Counted from the first letter of the stretch, positions 1 through 9,022 are shown. The stretch is 64,000 bases of DNA from Flavobacterium sp. TR2 (GCF_025252405.1 NZ_CP104307.1:124001-188000), one strand, 5' to 3'. The notes: generated by a model from the letters alone, not told the origin. Translations and numbers: made by a program.

Positions 1-197
1 TGCAGGTGGCACTTGAAAATATGATGCAGAACAGAACTTCAATTGTGATTGCACACCGTCTCTCAACAATTCAAAAAGCAGATGTGATTGTGGTAATGCA
101 AAAAGGAAAAATCGTTGAGCAAGGAACCCACGACGAATTGATTGCAAAAAACGGAACGTACAATAAGCTGGTAACGATGCAGTCTTTCGAATCGTAA
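1..197 (+). CDS. ABC exporter ATP-binding subunit, C-terminal end (5' truncated by window)
   Basis: Only the last 65 or so codons lie in the window; the reading frame is open to the left edge. The visible peptide carries the H-loop ([12 protein letters not shown]) followed by the standard tail of an ABC ATPase with [16 protein letters not shown]. This tail is typical of the fused membrane-plus-ATPase half-transporters of the MsbA/multidrug exporter type, which flip lipids or export drugs across the inner membrane as dimers. The family level (ABC exporter ATPase) is secure from the H-loop; the substrate cannot be judged from this piece. It is followed after a short gap by a hairpin terminator. 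Confidence 0.85.
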   Translation, partial: QVALENMMQNRTSIVIAHRLSTIQKADVIVVMQKGKIVEQGTHDELIAKNGTYNKLVTMQSFES

Positions 198-206
198 GCT
201 TTTCAC

Positions 207-280
207 ATAAAAATAATCTAACACAGATTAAGGAAATATTAAAACTCAGTTTAATTTCTTTAATCTGTGTTTATTTTTAT
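207..280 (+). terminator. Long-stem hairpin terminator after the ABC exporter
   Basis: ACACAGATTAAGGAAAT at 221-237 pairs with its reverse complement at 254-270 with one mismatch. The stem is extended by A/T-rich flanks (ATAAAAATAA at 207 and TTATTTTTAT at 271), so the 3' side ends in a T-rich tract. It works plausibly as a terminator. Its stem word (ACAGATTAA) also occurs in longer inverted-repeat elements in this window at 1025-1433 and 57908-58108. Confidence 0.7.
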
Positions 281-323
281 AACTTTAGGATAGTTAAAGA
301 TTGAAATTTAATTCTTTCAGAAA

Positions 324-1025
324 ATGTATCTTAACAACCCCAACATAAAACTTCCTGACGATCCCGATACTATTGTTTGGAAGTATCTAGACCTATCTAA
401 ATTTCTTGATTTATTGCTTTCGAAAAAACTTTTCATGTCACGTTCAGACAAGTTTGAAGACCAATACGAAGGAACTTTTAGCGAACCTACGTATGAAGAG
501 ATTAAAAAACTTGCCGTAGACAATCCTGAGTTTTTAAATTATTACAAAACGCATCGCGAAAAAGTAGCGATCAGCAGCTGGCACATCAACGAATATGAAT
601 CTTTTGCCATGTGGCAGATTTTTACCAAAAATAATGAAGGTCTAGCTATTCAATCCACAATTAAAAGACTGCAAAAAGCTGTAAAACCCGAAAACAATTT
701 TGACCAGTACATTGGCGAAGTAAAATACATTGACTACAAAAAAGAATACATTCCGTTTGATGATTTATTCTTTCCATTTTTATTTAAAAGAAAAAGTTTC
801 CAATACGAAAGAGAAGTCCGAATCTTGAGTGACACTTCAAAAAGCGATATCAAATTAAACGACGGGTTAAAAATCAATGTAGACATCAATCAATTGATCG
901 AGAAGATATACATCCATCCGAAATCTGAAAACTGGTACAAAAAACTGGTAATTGAGTTGGTAGAACGCCTAGGTTTTGGTTTCGAAATTGAAAAATCGGA
1001 TCTGGAAAGTGACATATTGATTTGA
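324..1025 (+). CDS. DUF2971 domain protein
   Basis: A 233-residue cytoplasmic protein without signal peptide or membrane segment. The N-terminal stretch WKYLDLSKFLDLLLSKKL then FMSRSDKFEDQYEG matches the conserved start of DUF2971, and an SSWHINEYESFAMWQIF block followed by a YEREVRIL block completes the family signature. The biochemical role of DUF2971 is not established. Members are often accessory and scattered in bacterial genomes. The gene stands alone between the ABC exporter terminator and a convergent lipoprotein gene, and its 3' flank is repeat-rich, which fits an accessory position. Family assignment is from recall of conserved blocks; no function is claimed. Confidence 0.75.
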   Translation: MYLNNPNIKLPDDPDTIVWKYLDLSKFLDLLLSKKLFMSRSDKFEDQYEGTFSEPTYEEIKKLAVDNPEFLNYYKTHREKVAISSWHINEYESFAMWQIFTKNNEGLAIQSTIKRLQKAVKPENNFDQYIGEVKYIDYKKEYIPFDDLFFPFLFKRKSFQYEREVRILSDTSKSDIKLNDGLKINVDINQLIEKIYIHPKSENWYKKLVIELVERLGFGFEIEKSDLESDILI

Positions 1026-1437
1026 AGGTGCTAAGGTTCTGAGGAGCTAAGTTTTTTTTAACCACAGATTTAATTTTTCAGTTACTGATGATGTTCCGCA
1101 GGAACATTTCATTGGTAGAAAAATTAAATAGTTACGGTTATTTTTCGTTCCGTTGGAACGTTTGATTTTGATACATTTTTTTTACAATGCAGCGCATTTA
1201 AACGTTCCGGAACGTAAATTGGCTGGCATGATTTTTTTCTACCGACTAGACATTTCTACGGAATGACGAGTCGGCTTATAAAAATGAAAAACGCTTTTTC
1301 ATTAATGAAAACCATTTAAAAAAGAGAGGCTGTTTCTACTTAATGAAACAGCCTCTCTTTTTATAAAAATCTTTCTCCTCAAAATCTGTGGCGAAAAAAC
1401 TTAGAATCTTAGCCTCCGAGAACCTTAACAACTTAAA
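1025..1437. repeat. Gap holding a long inverted repeat with nested small palindromes
   Basis: This convergent gap has no gene. Its two edges are imperfect inverted copies of each other over about 50 bp. The left arm (1025-1071) reads AAGGTGCTAAGGTTCTGAG, then GAGCTAAG, a T-run and CCACAGATTT. The right arm (1381-1434), read on the minus strand, gives AAGTTGTTAAGGTTCTCGG, then AGGCTAAG, a T-run and GCCACAGATTTT. Between the arms lie three small palindromes: ATGTTCCGCAGGAACAT (1091-1107), CGTTCCGTTGGAACG (1146-1160) and ACGTTCCGGAACGT (1202-1215). A strong terminator follows at 1318-1362. Confidence 0.75.
1318..1362. terminator. Bidirectional terminator between DUF2971 gene and lipoprotein gene
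   Basis: AAAGAGAGGCTGTTTC (1321-1336) pairs perfectly with GAAACAGCCTCTCTTT (1345-1360) around an 8-nt loop. There are A-runs on the left and T-runs on the right, so it can stop transcripts from both convergent genes. Confidence 0.9.
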
Positions 1438-1440
1438 CTC

Positions 1441-2160
1441 TTAGATCGGTTTATAGTTCTTCACTTCCCATTTTTTTGAAGCCAAATCTATATAATTATA
1501 GTGCAACACATCATTTTTATCAAATTGCCCATTTTGGTTGGTATCTTCGATAGTTCTAAAATACAAACGATTTTTAGACTCGATTAAGCTCCAATCTACC
1601 AGCTCTTGAAGGTCTGCAGAAACTTTGGTGAAATTTTCTCCGCTAATGTCACTTAAATATAAAGTTTTGATATCGCTAGTGTCTATTTTACCATCTTTAT
1701 TGGTATCTGAATCCGTCAGCGTGTAAACCATCACATTATTATGCGTTCTGTCGGCAACTGTTTTCAAATAAGTAGCCGTTAAAATCAAAACTGGCTTATC
1801 TGACAAAGGTCGGATAGAATCTGAATCAACTTTTTGGAATTTTAAATTCTGAAGATATCCTGTAATTTCATATTCGCCTAAATTAGAAATCGTAAAACTC
1901 ACATCATTTACGCTTGAAGAACCAAAACGCGCTTTAGAACCCCTTTCATAAACTCTTAAGTCTCCAACTGGATGAATTAAATAATCAGTTCCTTCCAACT
2001 GAATCGGAAGATCTGCAATTTCGATTTGAGTCGAATCGGTTTTAGCAACACTTACTTTGTTTGAAGCGCCGTAACTTACTTTTGGTTTCTGAACTTCTTC
2101 TCGGCAGCTGATTACTGTTCCGACAAGTATTAGGGCGATATATTTAAAATACTTTTTCAT
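1441..2160 (-). CDS. Putative lipoprotein with two EF-hand-like calcium loops
   Basis: A 239-residue protein of unknown function. The N-terminus MKKYFKYIALILVGTVISC is a lipoprotein signal with the lipidated Cys at about residue 19, so the mature protein should sit on the periplasmic or outer face of a membrane. Two calcium-loop-like segments are visible: DTNKDGKIDTSD at about 152-163 and DTNQNGQFDKND at about 206-217. Each has Asp/Asn at alternating positions, a central Gly and a final acidic residue, as in EF-hand or dockerin loops. The spacing (about 54 residues) is longer than in a classical EF-hand pair. No enzyme motif is visible. It is convergent with the DUF2971 gene and downstream of, but 89 bp from, the TonB receptor gene on the same strand. 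Confidence 0.75.
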   Translation of the reverse strand: MKKYFKYIALILVGTVISCREEVQKPKVSYGASNKVSVAKTDSTQIEIADLPIQLEGTDYLIHPVGDLRVYERGSKARFGSSSVNDVSFTISNLGEYEITGYLQNLKFQKVDSDSIRPLSDKPVLILTATYLKTVADRTHNNVMVYTLTDSDTNKDGKIDTSDIKTLYLSDISGENFTKVSADLQELVDWSLIESKNRLYFRTIEDTNQNGQFDKNDVLHYNYIDLASKKWEVKNYKPI

Positions 2161-2249
2161 CTACAATGATTATATACGATTATCAAATATACTATTTTTG
2201 ATTGTATTTTTTGTTTTTATTGAATTTTATAAAGAATCGCAAAACTACA

Positions 2250-4715
2250 TTACAGCCTCGCATTTATCTTAACGTTAAAAACCCTCGAAGTCATATAATT
2301 TGGTATCGCATATTGATTTTTTGAGTACACATCGCGAACCCACGTATTTGTAATGGCGTTTTGATTATTGAAAAGATTAAAAATTTCTAACCCAACAGCC
2401 AATTCTTTAAAGTTTTTCAGCCAGCCTTTTTTTGTATTTTGCGTACTAGCATCTACAAAAACTTTTGCAAAACCAATATCAGCTCTTCTGTAATCATTTA
2501 ATCTGTTTTGGTACAGATACGGATCAGTATATGCTGGCGCACCTCCTGGCAAACCTGTATTGTAAACCAAATTCAAATATACTTTTACGCTTGGAATGTT
2601 TGGCATATAATCTTGAAACAGCATCGCAAATTTCAAACGCTGATCTGTCGGACGAGCAATGTAGCCTTTGTTTTCGTAATTTTCTTCAGTTTTCATATAT
2701 CCAAAACTCACCCAAGATTCAGTTCCCGGCACAAATTCTCCGTTTAATCTAAAATCAAGGCCTTGCGCATAAGCTTTTGCATTGTTGTTGGCAACATAAC
2801 GAATTCGGACATTGTCAATCGAATATACATTTACATCAGAAAGCGATTTATAATAAAGCTCCGTCACCCATTTGAAAGGACGGTTCCACATTTTAAAATC
2901 ATAATCATTTCCTAAAACCACATGAATGGCTTCCTGAGCTTTTACATTCGGATTTACAACTCCGTCCAAATCACGTAATTCTCTGTAAAATGGAGGCTGA
3001 TGATACAATCCGCCCGAAATCCTGAAAACCATATCGCGATCCCAATCTGGTTTTATGGCAAATTGCGCACGTGGACTTACTACAAACTGTGTTTTTCCTT
3101 CTTCTAAAGCTCCCGCAACATTCCAGCCTTGAAAACGCGCTCCCAGATGATACCAAATCTGGCTCGAACCAATTTCCGACTGCTTGTTCCATTGCGCATA
3201 ACCCGAAAATCGATTTATAGTATTGAAATTAGTCGCTCGAATATTTTGATAAGGCAAAAGCGGTCCCGTGTAAGGCGTATAAGGCTGATTATTTTTTGGA
3301 AGAATAACCAAAGGCGGGTTTATAGAAAACCCTGCCGAATCAATCACTTCCCACTCCACTACTCGATCTCGAATTGATTCTCTTGTATATTTTAAGCCAA
3401 ACTCTAACTGGCTTTCTTTCCAGTCTTTAGTTCCTTTCAGTTCAATATTTGCGATTAAGGCATCCAAGTCATTTCGGGCATGGTTTAGTTGAGAACCAAT
3501 TCCGCGGGTAAAATCAATTGCAGAGGCATCTTCAGGATCTTCAGTATTTACATTTCCTAAACGATATTGTGCCAAAATATCAAAATGCTCTTTTTCTGTG
3601 GTATGAAATAAAGACCCAATTAATTTCAGCGTAAGTGTAGGCGATGCTTTATAAGTCGTTTTTAAAGCTCCAAAATAGGTATTGTATTGGTCTTTTTCCT
3701 GTCCGTCGTAATAAACCGCAAGCGCCATTGGCTGATCTGCCGTTCCAAAATTAGTTTGGCGCACCAAAGGTTCATACGAATATTTATTCTGAGAAATATT
3801 TCCTAAAAAGCTCATTTGCCATTTTTCAGAAATATCATAATTCACATTAGTCTGAATATCTCCAAAAGTCGGTTTGTAATTGGTCTCTGTATCTTGACTA
3901 TTGACCAAAAGGCTGTTGTTCCTATAACGGACTCCTGTTACGGCCGACCATTTTTTGTTTTTAGAAACCAAATCGACTGCCGCACTTCCGCCCAAAAAAC
4001 TGGCTTCAAATGCTGCTCCAAATTGAGTTGGCTTGCGATAGGTGATATCTAAAACAGAAGACAATTTATCTCCAAATTTAGCTTGAAATCCGCCCGCAGA
4101 AAATTCAACATTCTGAACCAAATCAGTATTGGTAAAACTAAGTCCTTCCTGCTGTCCAGAACGAATTAAAAATGGGCGATATACTTCTACTTCGTTTACA
4201 TAAACCAAGTTTTCATCATAATTCCCGCCGCGAACCATATATTGCGTGCTCAATTCGTTATTTGAATTAACCCCGGGAAGCGTTTTCAGAATATTTTCGA
4301 TTCCTGCGTTTGCACCTGGAATCTTTTTTATGGTTTCAGTGTCAACAGATGTAATTCCTTGAACTCGTTTTCTATTTCCAGAAGAAACAAAAACTTCTCC
4401 CATTTGCTCTTCAGAATTACTCATGATCGGATTAAAAACATACACTTCATTTGTTTTCAAACTAACGGTCAAACTCATCATTTTTAACGAAACGTGAGTA
4501 AAAATTAGAGAGACTTTTTTGTTTGACGGAATTACAATTTCATAAAAGCCATTAGAGTCAGACTGCACAAAAGCATCTTGTGAAGAAACATTTACTCCCA
4601 TAACAGGATGTTTTTCACTATCTAAAATCAATCCCTTAATACGGGCGTTTTGAGCTAATGCGATACAGCTGAAAAATAAAAAGAGAAAAGCGAATGTAAA
4701 CCTGTTATAACTCAA
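2250..4715 (-). CDS. TonB-dependent outer membrane receptor with carboxypeptidase-regulatory-like domain
   Basis: 821 residues. A Sec signal ends near AQNARI, followed by a carboxypeptidase-regulatory-like beta-sandwich (about 25-105, IKGLILDSEKHPVMGVNVSS) and a plug domain (about 120-225). In the plug, IPGANAGIENILKTLPGVNS and the YMVRGGNYDENLVYVNEVEV segment are typical. The remainder is an aromatic-rich 22-strand beta-barrel ending in VFNVKINARL. It imports an unknown ligand across the outer membrane using TonB energy. No SusD partner is adjacent, so it is not a Sus-type glycan importer. It starts 12 bp after the LytM peptidase gene on the same strand, so the two are probably co-transcribed. 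This receptor/peptidase adjacency is commonly seen in Flavobacteriia by my recollection. Confidence 0.9.
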   Translation of the reverse strand: MSYNRFTFAFLFLFFSCIALAQNARIKGLILDSEKHPVMGVNVSSQDAFVQSDSNGFYEIVIPSNKKVSLIFTHVSLKMMSLTVSLKTNEVYVFNPIMSNSEEQMGEVFVSSGNRKRVQGITSVDTETIKKIPGANAGIENILKTLPGVNSNNELSTQYMVRGGNYDENLVYVNEVEVYRPFLIRSGQQEGLSFTNTDLVQNVEFSAGGFQAKFGDKLSSVLDITYRKPTQFGAAFEASFLGGSAAVDLVSKNKKWSAVTGVRYRNNSLLVNSQDTETNYKPTFGDIQTNVNYDISEKWQMSFLGNISQNKYSYEPLVRQTNFGTADQPMALAVYYDGQEKDQYNTYFGALKTTYKASPTLTLKLIGSLFHTTEKEHFDILAQYRLGNVNTEDPEDASAIDFTRGIGSQLNHARNDLDALIANIELKGTKDWKESQLEFGLKYTRESIRDRVVEWEVIDSAGFSINPPLVILPKNNQPYTPYTGPLLPYQNIRATNFNTINRFSGYAQWNKQSEIGSSQIWYHLGARFQGWNVAGALEEGKTQFVVSPRAQFAIKPDWDRDMVFRISGGLYHQPPFYRELRDLDGVVNPNVKAQEAIHVVLGNDYDFKMWNRPFKWVTELYYKSLSDVNVYSIDNVRIRYVANNNAKAYAQGLDFRLNGEFVPGTESWVSFGYMKTEENYENKGYIARPTDQRLKFAMLFQDYMPNIPSVKVYLNLVYNTGLPGGAPAYTDPYLYQNRLNDYRRADIGFAKVFVDASTQNTKKGWLKNFKELAVGLEIFNLFNNQNAITNTWVRDVYSKNQYAIPNYMTSRVFNVKINARL

Positions 4716-4727
4716 AGATTTCGGGTT

Positions 4728-6419
4728 TTATTTTTGTTGACTTCTAAAAAAACGAGTTTCAAAGATAGTAGTATTTCCTACATTATCAACAACTTCAACT
4801 TTCAAAATATTTTCTCCTTCCGCCAAATACTGATCATCAAAAGTATGAGTAATTCTTCTGAGTTTATTTTCGTATTCAAACAAAACCCAACTTCCGTTCA
4901 AATAGCCGTTGTAAGATTTAATTCCAGACAAAGAATCGTTTATCGTAAAGTCAATTTTCTTTTGATCGCTAATCCATTTTCCTTCTATGGGTTTTGCAAT
5001 TTTAACCACTGGAGCAATCGTATCCAGAACCAATCCGTATGTGCCCAATATTTTGGCTTTTGCCGTAAAAACATCCCCTTTTCTAATGGTACCGTTGTAA
5101 CTTGTTCCTTTTCCAATATAAAGTTTATCTCGTAAAGCTTCTGGATAAGAGGAATCTTTTATGGTAATCGTAAAATTAGAATGCACAGGCACTGTATCAT
5201 CGTGAATATAAATTTTATTATTTCTCACATCAAAATTCATATTAAAATCATCATAAAAAGTTCCAGCTGGAAAGAAAACCGACATATTATCTTTCTCAAA
5301 ATTCGAATCTCTATTATATTTGATAAAATACTGCCCGTTAGCAGGCTCAGCTTCTACAAACGGTGTTGCAGCATCAAACTCAATTGGAACCGTAATCGAA
5401 TTCATATTCCCAAAATAGTCTGAAACCTCAATTTTATAATTCGAAGTTAGATTAGGCTCTGCTTTTACAATACCTCTAAGCGAATCTGTTTTGATAATAC
5501 TCAAAGCAAAAGGCGTTTTCATAAAAAGTTTCTGTACACGTTGTCCCGATTTTTTATATCTAGAATAATCGATCAAAGCATTTACATAACGCATTTCATC
5601 AAAAGAATACGTATTAAACTGATAATTATAATTCTGATTTCCGTTTAAAAAAGTCGAAACATTAAAGACCCCATTTTTGTTATGCGAAACATCATCGGTA
5701 TCAACGGCATTAATCCCGAAACCAATTTTTCCGTTTGCTTTAACTTTAGAAGCCAAGTAAGTTCCGTCTTTTTGAAGCGCCATATTAACCAGCAAAGGCT
5801 GTTTAGATTGATTTACCGTTGCATTATCCAAAGGATAAACATACAAACTAGACAAGGTAGGTTTTTTGGTATCTTTTATATTTTGGTCAAAGCCAAAGAA
5901 AATTGGGTTGATGACAAATTCAGTTTTTGTATCTCTTATTTCAAAATGAAGATGCGGCCCTTCTGATGAACCCGTATTTCCTGAAAGCCCAATTATATCG
6001 CCTTTTGCAACTGGAAGTTCTCCAGGTTTTGGAAACATTTCAATTTCATACGCCTTTTCTTTGTAATGCGTTTTTTTTACATAATCTAAAATTGCACCAG
6101 TTGGCGTCTGCAAATGCCCATAAACAGAAGTATAACCATTTGGATGCGTAATATAAATGCATTTTCCGTTTCCGAAAGTCGAAATTTTAATTCGCGAAAC
6201 ATACCCATCAGCAATTGCGTGTACGCTCAAACCTTCTCTCTGATTGGTTTTTAAATCAAAACCAGCATGAAAATGATTGGGTCTCAACTCCCCAAAATTA
6301 CCGGAAAGCTGCATTGGAATATCTAGTGGAGGACGAAAATAGTCTTTAGGATATTGCGTTTGCGCACAAATAAAATTACAAATCAGAAGGGCAAGGACAG
6401 AAAATCTCATAGGGAACAT
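4728..6419 (-). CDS. Secreted M23 (LytM-type) metallopeptidase
   Basis: 563 residues with an N-terminal signal peptide (MFPMRFSVLALLICNFICAQ). The Met at codon 4 (6410) is an equally good start. The M23 domain occupies about residues 30-175. The zinc ligands are visible as HFHAGFD (HxxxD, His51 and Asp55) and GPHLHFEIRD (HxH, His156 and His158). The family cleaves peptide cross-links in peptidoglycan or acts as a divisome/wall regulator. All key ligands are present, so it is predicted active. The long C-terminal part (about 190-563) is beta-rich and carries an Ig-like segment near DNVGNTTIFETRFFRS at the end. It is the first gene of a likely two-gene unit with the TonB receptor. Confidence 0.88.
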   Translation of the reverse strand: MFPMRFSVLALLICNFICAQTQYPKDYFRPPLDIPMQLSGNFGELRPNHFHAGFDLKTNQREGLSVHAIADGYVSRIKISTFGNGKCIYITHPNGYTSVYGHLQTPTGAILDYVKKTHYKEKAYEIEMFPKPGELPVAKGDIIGLSGNTGSSEGPHLHFEIRDTKTEFVINPIFFGFDQNIKDTKKPTLSSLYVYPLDNATVNQSKQPLLVNMALQKDGTYLASKVKANGKIGFGINAVDTDDVSHNKNGVFNVSTFLNGNQNYNYQFNTYSFDEMRYVNALIDYSRYKKSGQRVQKLFMKTPFALSIIKTDSLRGIVKAEPNLTSNYKIEVSDYFGNMNSITVPIEFDAATPFVEAEPANGQYFIKYNRDSNFEKDNMSVFFPAGTFYDDFNMNFDVRNNKIYIHDDTVPVHSNFTITIKDSSYPEALRDKLYIGKGTSYNGTIRKGDVFTAKAKILGTYGLVLDTIAPVVKIAKPIEGKWISDQKKIDFTINDSLSGIKSYNGYLNGSWVLFEYENKLRRITHTFDDQYLAEGENILKVEVVDNVGNTTIFETRFFRSQQK

Positions 6420-6532
6420 TTTTGCTAAGATAAAAAATTAACAGGGGAAAACCGAAGATAATCGCCATAAAAACACAATAACTTGAATTTCATTTATTTG
6501 CTTATTTTTAATGTAAAAAAATCGATAAAAAA

Positions 6533-6562
6533 TTGCATTAATAAAAAGGAATACTAACTTTG
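6533..6562 (+). promoter_or_regulatory. Bacteroidota-type promoter for the coiled-coil/zapA operon
   Basis: TTG at 6533-6535 and TAACTTTG at 6555-6562 are separated by exactly 19 bp. This matches the Bacteroidota sigma-factor consensus (-33 TTG, -7 TAnnTTTG). The start codon follows 28 bp later. Confidence 0.8.
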
Positions 6563-6590
6563 TATGATTAAGTAATGAATAGGATGTATA

Positions 6591-6881
6591 ATGAGTGTAA
6601 TTGCAGAAATAATTGATACTCTTGAATATAAAGTTGAAAAGCTTTTTGAGAAATCAAAAGCCTTTGAACAAAACAATCAAGTATTACGATTAGAACTAGC
6701 CAAAGCTGCGCAAATTATCCAGAAACAATCTGAGGAAATGGAAGCTTTGAAGAAGCAAAATGAAACACTTAAGATAGCCAATTCGTTGCTCGGCAGCGAC
6801 AATAACAAGAGAGAGACAAAGCTTAAAATAAATTCATTAATTCGCGAAATTGATTACTGCATAGCACAACTATCAGATTAA
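6591..6881 (+). CDS. Small coiled-coil protein upstream of zapA
   Basis: 96 residues, almost entirely predicted alpha-helix with heptad hydrophobic spacing (LEYKVEKLFEKSKAFEQNNQ onward), rich in Glu, Lys and Gln and lacking Cys, Trp or a signal peptide. It starts 28 bp after a strong consensus promoter and ends 4 bp before zapA, so the two are translationally close and certainly co-transcribed. Size, coiled-coil character and partner gene resemble ZapB, the coiled-coil divisome factor that binds ZapA in enterobacteria. No sequence homology is claimed; the analogy rests on context only. Confidence 0.8.
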   Translation: MSVIAEIIDTLEYKVEKLFEKSKAFEQNNQVLRLELAKAAQIIQKQSEEMEALKKQNETLKIANSLLGSDNNKRETKLKINSLIREIDYCIAQLSD

Positions 6882-6885
6882 TAAT

Positions 6886-7179
6886 ATGGACGGAAAGCTT
6901 AGAATTAAAATATCAATTGCCGACCGAGTTTACCCACTTACGGTTGAACCGGCTCAGGAAGAAGGACTTAGAAGTGCTTCTAAAAAAATTGATGCCATGA
7001 TCAAGCAGTTCGAAGAAAATTACGCGGTTCGTGACAAACAAGATGTTCTAGCTATGTGCGCATTGCAATTTGCATCGCAGGTAGAACAAAAACATATTGA
7101 TAATGCAATCGATGGAGAAGAGACTATCGAAAGAATTAAAAGATTGAATACGCTTTTAGATCAATATCTCGAAAATTAA
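6886..7179 (+). CDS. zapA: Cell division protein ZapA
   Basis: 97 residues. The N-terminal KIKISIADRVYPLTVEPAQE segment and the following EEGLRSASKKIDAMIKQFEE match the ZapA family, with a predicted C-terminal helix (about 70-97) for dimer and tetramer formation. ZapA binds and bundles FtsZ at the septum. Length is normal for the family. It lies 4 bp after a coiled-coil gene and is followed by a 6S RNA-like hairpin and rny. The zapA-6S RNA order is the same as the well-known ygfE/ssrS arrangement of gammaproteobacteria. Confidence 0.9.
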   Translation: MDGKLRIKISIADRVYPLTVEPAQEEGLRSASKKIDAMIKQFEENYAVRDKQDVLAMCALQFASQVEQKHIDNAIDGEETIERIKRLNTLLDQYLEN

Positions 7180-7202
7180 ACGTTCTTTACAGAAACTAAG
7201 AT

Positions 7203-7368
7203 ACTGCCTACATTAGTTCACATTTGGTAAACTCAACACTAACAATTTAGAATGAGCAAATCGTCGCTACTATAGTATGCCCTCCTTTTGGCTGGGAAAC
7301 TTGAACAGTGAGTTAGCTCAAAACTTGTCTTTACGAGTTTATACAAGCAATTAATGTAGGCTTTTTTT
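7203..7368 (+). ncRNA. ssrS: Candidate 6S RNA (6S-Flavo type)
   Basis: The gap between zapA and rny holds a long closed structure. GCCTACATTAGTT (7206-7218) pairs with AATTAATGTAGGC (7349-7361) with one mismatch. Further in, TAAACTC (7228-7234) pairs with GAGTTTA (7335-7341), leaving a large, less paired central region of about 100 nt that includes a small TGAG/CTCA hairpin. A T-run follows immediately at 7362-7368. An elongated hairpin with an open centre, about 160 nt long, downstream of zapA and with its own terminator is what is expected for 6S RNA, the RNA that mimics an open promoter and binds RNA polymerase. A distinct Bacteroidota version (6S-Flavo) has been described. No strong promoter was seen inside the zapA end, so the RNA may be processed from the operon transcript. 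Confidence 0.75.
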
Positions 7369-7388
7369 ATATATAAACCCTAACAAAC

Positions 7389-8948
7389 ATGGACATCATA
7401 ACGATCATTATTGGTATTGTAGGTATTGCGGCAGGATTTGCAATAGCTAAAATTATCGAGAAAAGTAATATTTCAAACCTAATTAAAAACGCTAAAAAAG
7501 AAGCAGCCTCTATCTTAAAAGACGCTAATTTAGAAGCTGAAAACATCAAAAAAGACAAAATTCTTCAAGCAAAAGAGCGTTTTATCGAATTAAAATCAGA
7601 GCACGAACAAGTAATTTTAGCACGTGACAAAAAAGTTGCTGAAGTAGAAAAACGCGTCCGCGATAAAGAATCTCAAGTTTCTAACGAACTTTCTAAAGCT
7701 AAAAAAATAAACGAAGATTTTGAAGCTAAAACTGCTGAATACAACAATAAAATTGAAGTTTTAGACAAAAAACAAGCTGAAGTTGATAAACTTCACAAAA
7801 GCCAATTACAGCAATTAGAAGTAATTTCTGGTCTTTCTGCTGAAGAAGCAAAAGAACAATTGGTAGAAGGCTTAAAAGCTGAAGCTAAGACAAAAGCAAT
7901 GTCTCATATTCAAGAAACAATTGAAGAGGCAAAATTGACTGCACAGCAGGAAGCTAAAAAAATCATCATCAACACTATTCAAAGAGTAGGAACAGAAGAA
8001 GCGGTTGAAAACTGCGTTTCTGTTTTCAACATTGAATCTGACGATGTAAAAGGTAGAATTATCGGACGTGAAGGACGTAACATTAGAGCGCTTGAAGCTG
8101 CAACAGGAGTAGAAATCATTGTTGACGATACGCCAGAAGCAATTATCCTTTCTTGTTTCGATCCTGTTCGTAGAGAAATTGCCCGTTTGTCTTTACACAA
8201 ATTAGTAACTGACGGACGTATTCACCCAGCACGTATCGAAGAAGTTGTTGCTAAAACAGCTAAACAAATCGACGACGAAATTATCGAAGTTGGAAAACGT
8301 ACGGTTATCGACTTAGGAATTCACGGTTTGCACCCAGAATTAATTAAAGTTGTTGGTAGAATGAAATACCGTTCTTCTTACGGACAAAACTTATTACAGC
8401 ACTCAAGAGAAGTTTCTAAACTTTGCGGTATCATGGCTGCAGAATTAGGACTAAACGTGAAATTGGCAAAAAGAGCTGGTTTATTACACGATATCGGAAA
8501 AGTGCCAGACACAGAAAGCGACTTGCCACACGCACTTTTAGGTATGCAGTGGGCTGAGAAATACGGAGAGAAAGAAGAAGTATGCAACGCTATTGGAGCG
8601 CACCACGATGAAATTGAAATGAAATCTCTTCTGTCTCCAATTATTCAAGTTTGCGATGCGATTTCTGGAGCTAGACCAGGCGCAAGACGTCAGGTTCTTG
8701 ATTCATACATTCAACGTTTGAAAGACCTTGAAGATGTAGCTTACGGGTTCAGCGGAGTTAAAAATGCTTACGCCATCCAAGCTGGTAGAGAGCTTCGCGT
8801 AATTGTAGAAAGTGAAAAAGTTTCTGATGATAATGCTGCAAACTTATCTTTCGAAATTTCACAAAAAATTCAAACCGAAATGACTTATCCTGGACAGGTA
8901 AAAGTTACAGTTATTAGAGAAACAAGAGCTGTAAATATTGCTAAATAA
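7389..8948 (+). CDS. rny: Ribonuclease Y
   Basis: 519 residues. One N-terminal transmembrane helix (about 1-21) is followed by a long Lys/Glu-rich coiled coil (about 30-200). Next comes a KH RNA-binding domain with [20 protein letters not shown] and an HD hydrolase domain with [13 protein letters not shown]. This is the complete RNase Y architecture and normal length. The enzyme is a membrane-attached endoribonuclease that starts mRNA decay. It reads in the same direction as zapA, immediately after the 6S RNA candidate, and ends at a clear terminator. RNase Y is expected in organisms lacking RNase E, which suits this lineage. Confidence 0.97.
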   Translation: MDIITIIIGIVGIAAGFAIAKIIEKSNISNLIKNAKKEAASILKDANLEAENIKKDKILQAKERFIELKSEHEQVILARDKKVAEVEKRVRDKESQVSNELSKAKKINEDFEAKTAEYNNKIEVLDKKQAEVDKLHKSQLQQLEVISGLSAEEAKEQLVEGLKAEAKTKAMSHIQETIEEAKLTAQQEAKKIIINTIQRVGTEEAVENCVSVFNIESDDVKGRIIGREGRNIRALEAATGVEIIVDDTPEAIILSCFDPVRREIARLSLHKLVTDGRIHPARIEEVVAKTAKQIDDEIIEVGKRTVIDLGIHGLHPELIKVVGRMKYRSSYGQNLLQHSREVSKLCGIMAAELGLNVKLAKRAGLLHDIGKVPDTESDLPHALLGMQWAEKYGEKEEVCNAIGAHHDEIEMKSLLSPIIQVCDAISGARPGARRQVLDSYIQRLKDLEDVAYGFSGVKNAYAIQAGRELRVIVESEKVSDDNAANLSFEISQKIQTEMTYPGQVKVTVIRETRAVNIAK

Positions 8949-8970
8949 ATCTAAGGAACATCATAAAAAT

Positions 8971-9002
8971 AAAGGGCTGTCAATTGACAGCCCTTTATTT
9001 TT
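8971..9002 (+). terminator. Terminator of rny
   Basis: AAAGGGCTGTCA (8971-8982) pairs with TGACAGCCCTTT (8985-8996) around a 2-nt centre, so the hairpin is nearly loopless and must open a few base pairs. T-rich sequence follows. It also faces the convergent histidine kinase gene. Confidence 0.9.
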
Positions 9003-9022
9003 ATATCTAGCTTATCGCAAGC

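Noticed and set aside
1025..1437. CRISPR or direct tandem repeat array
   Set aside because: The repeats here and in other gaps are inverted and of irregular spacing; no equal-length spacers or cas genes are present.
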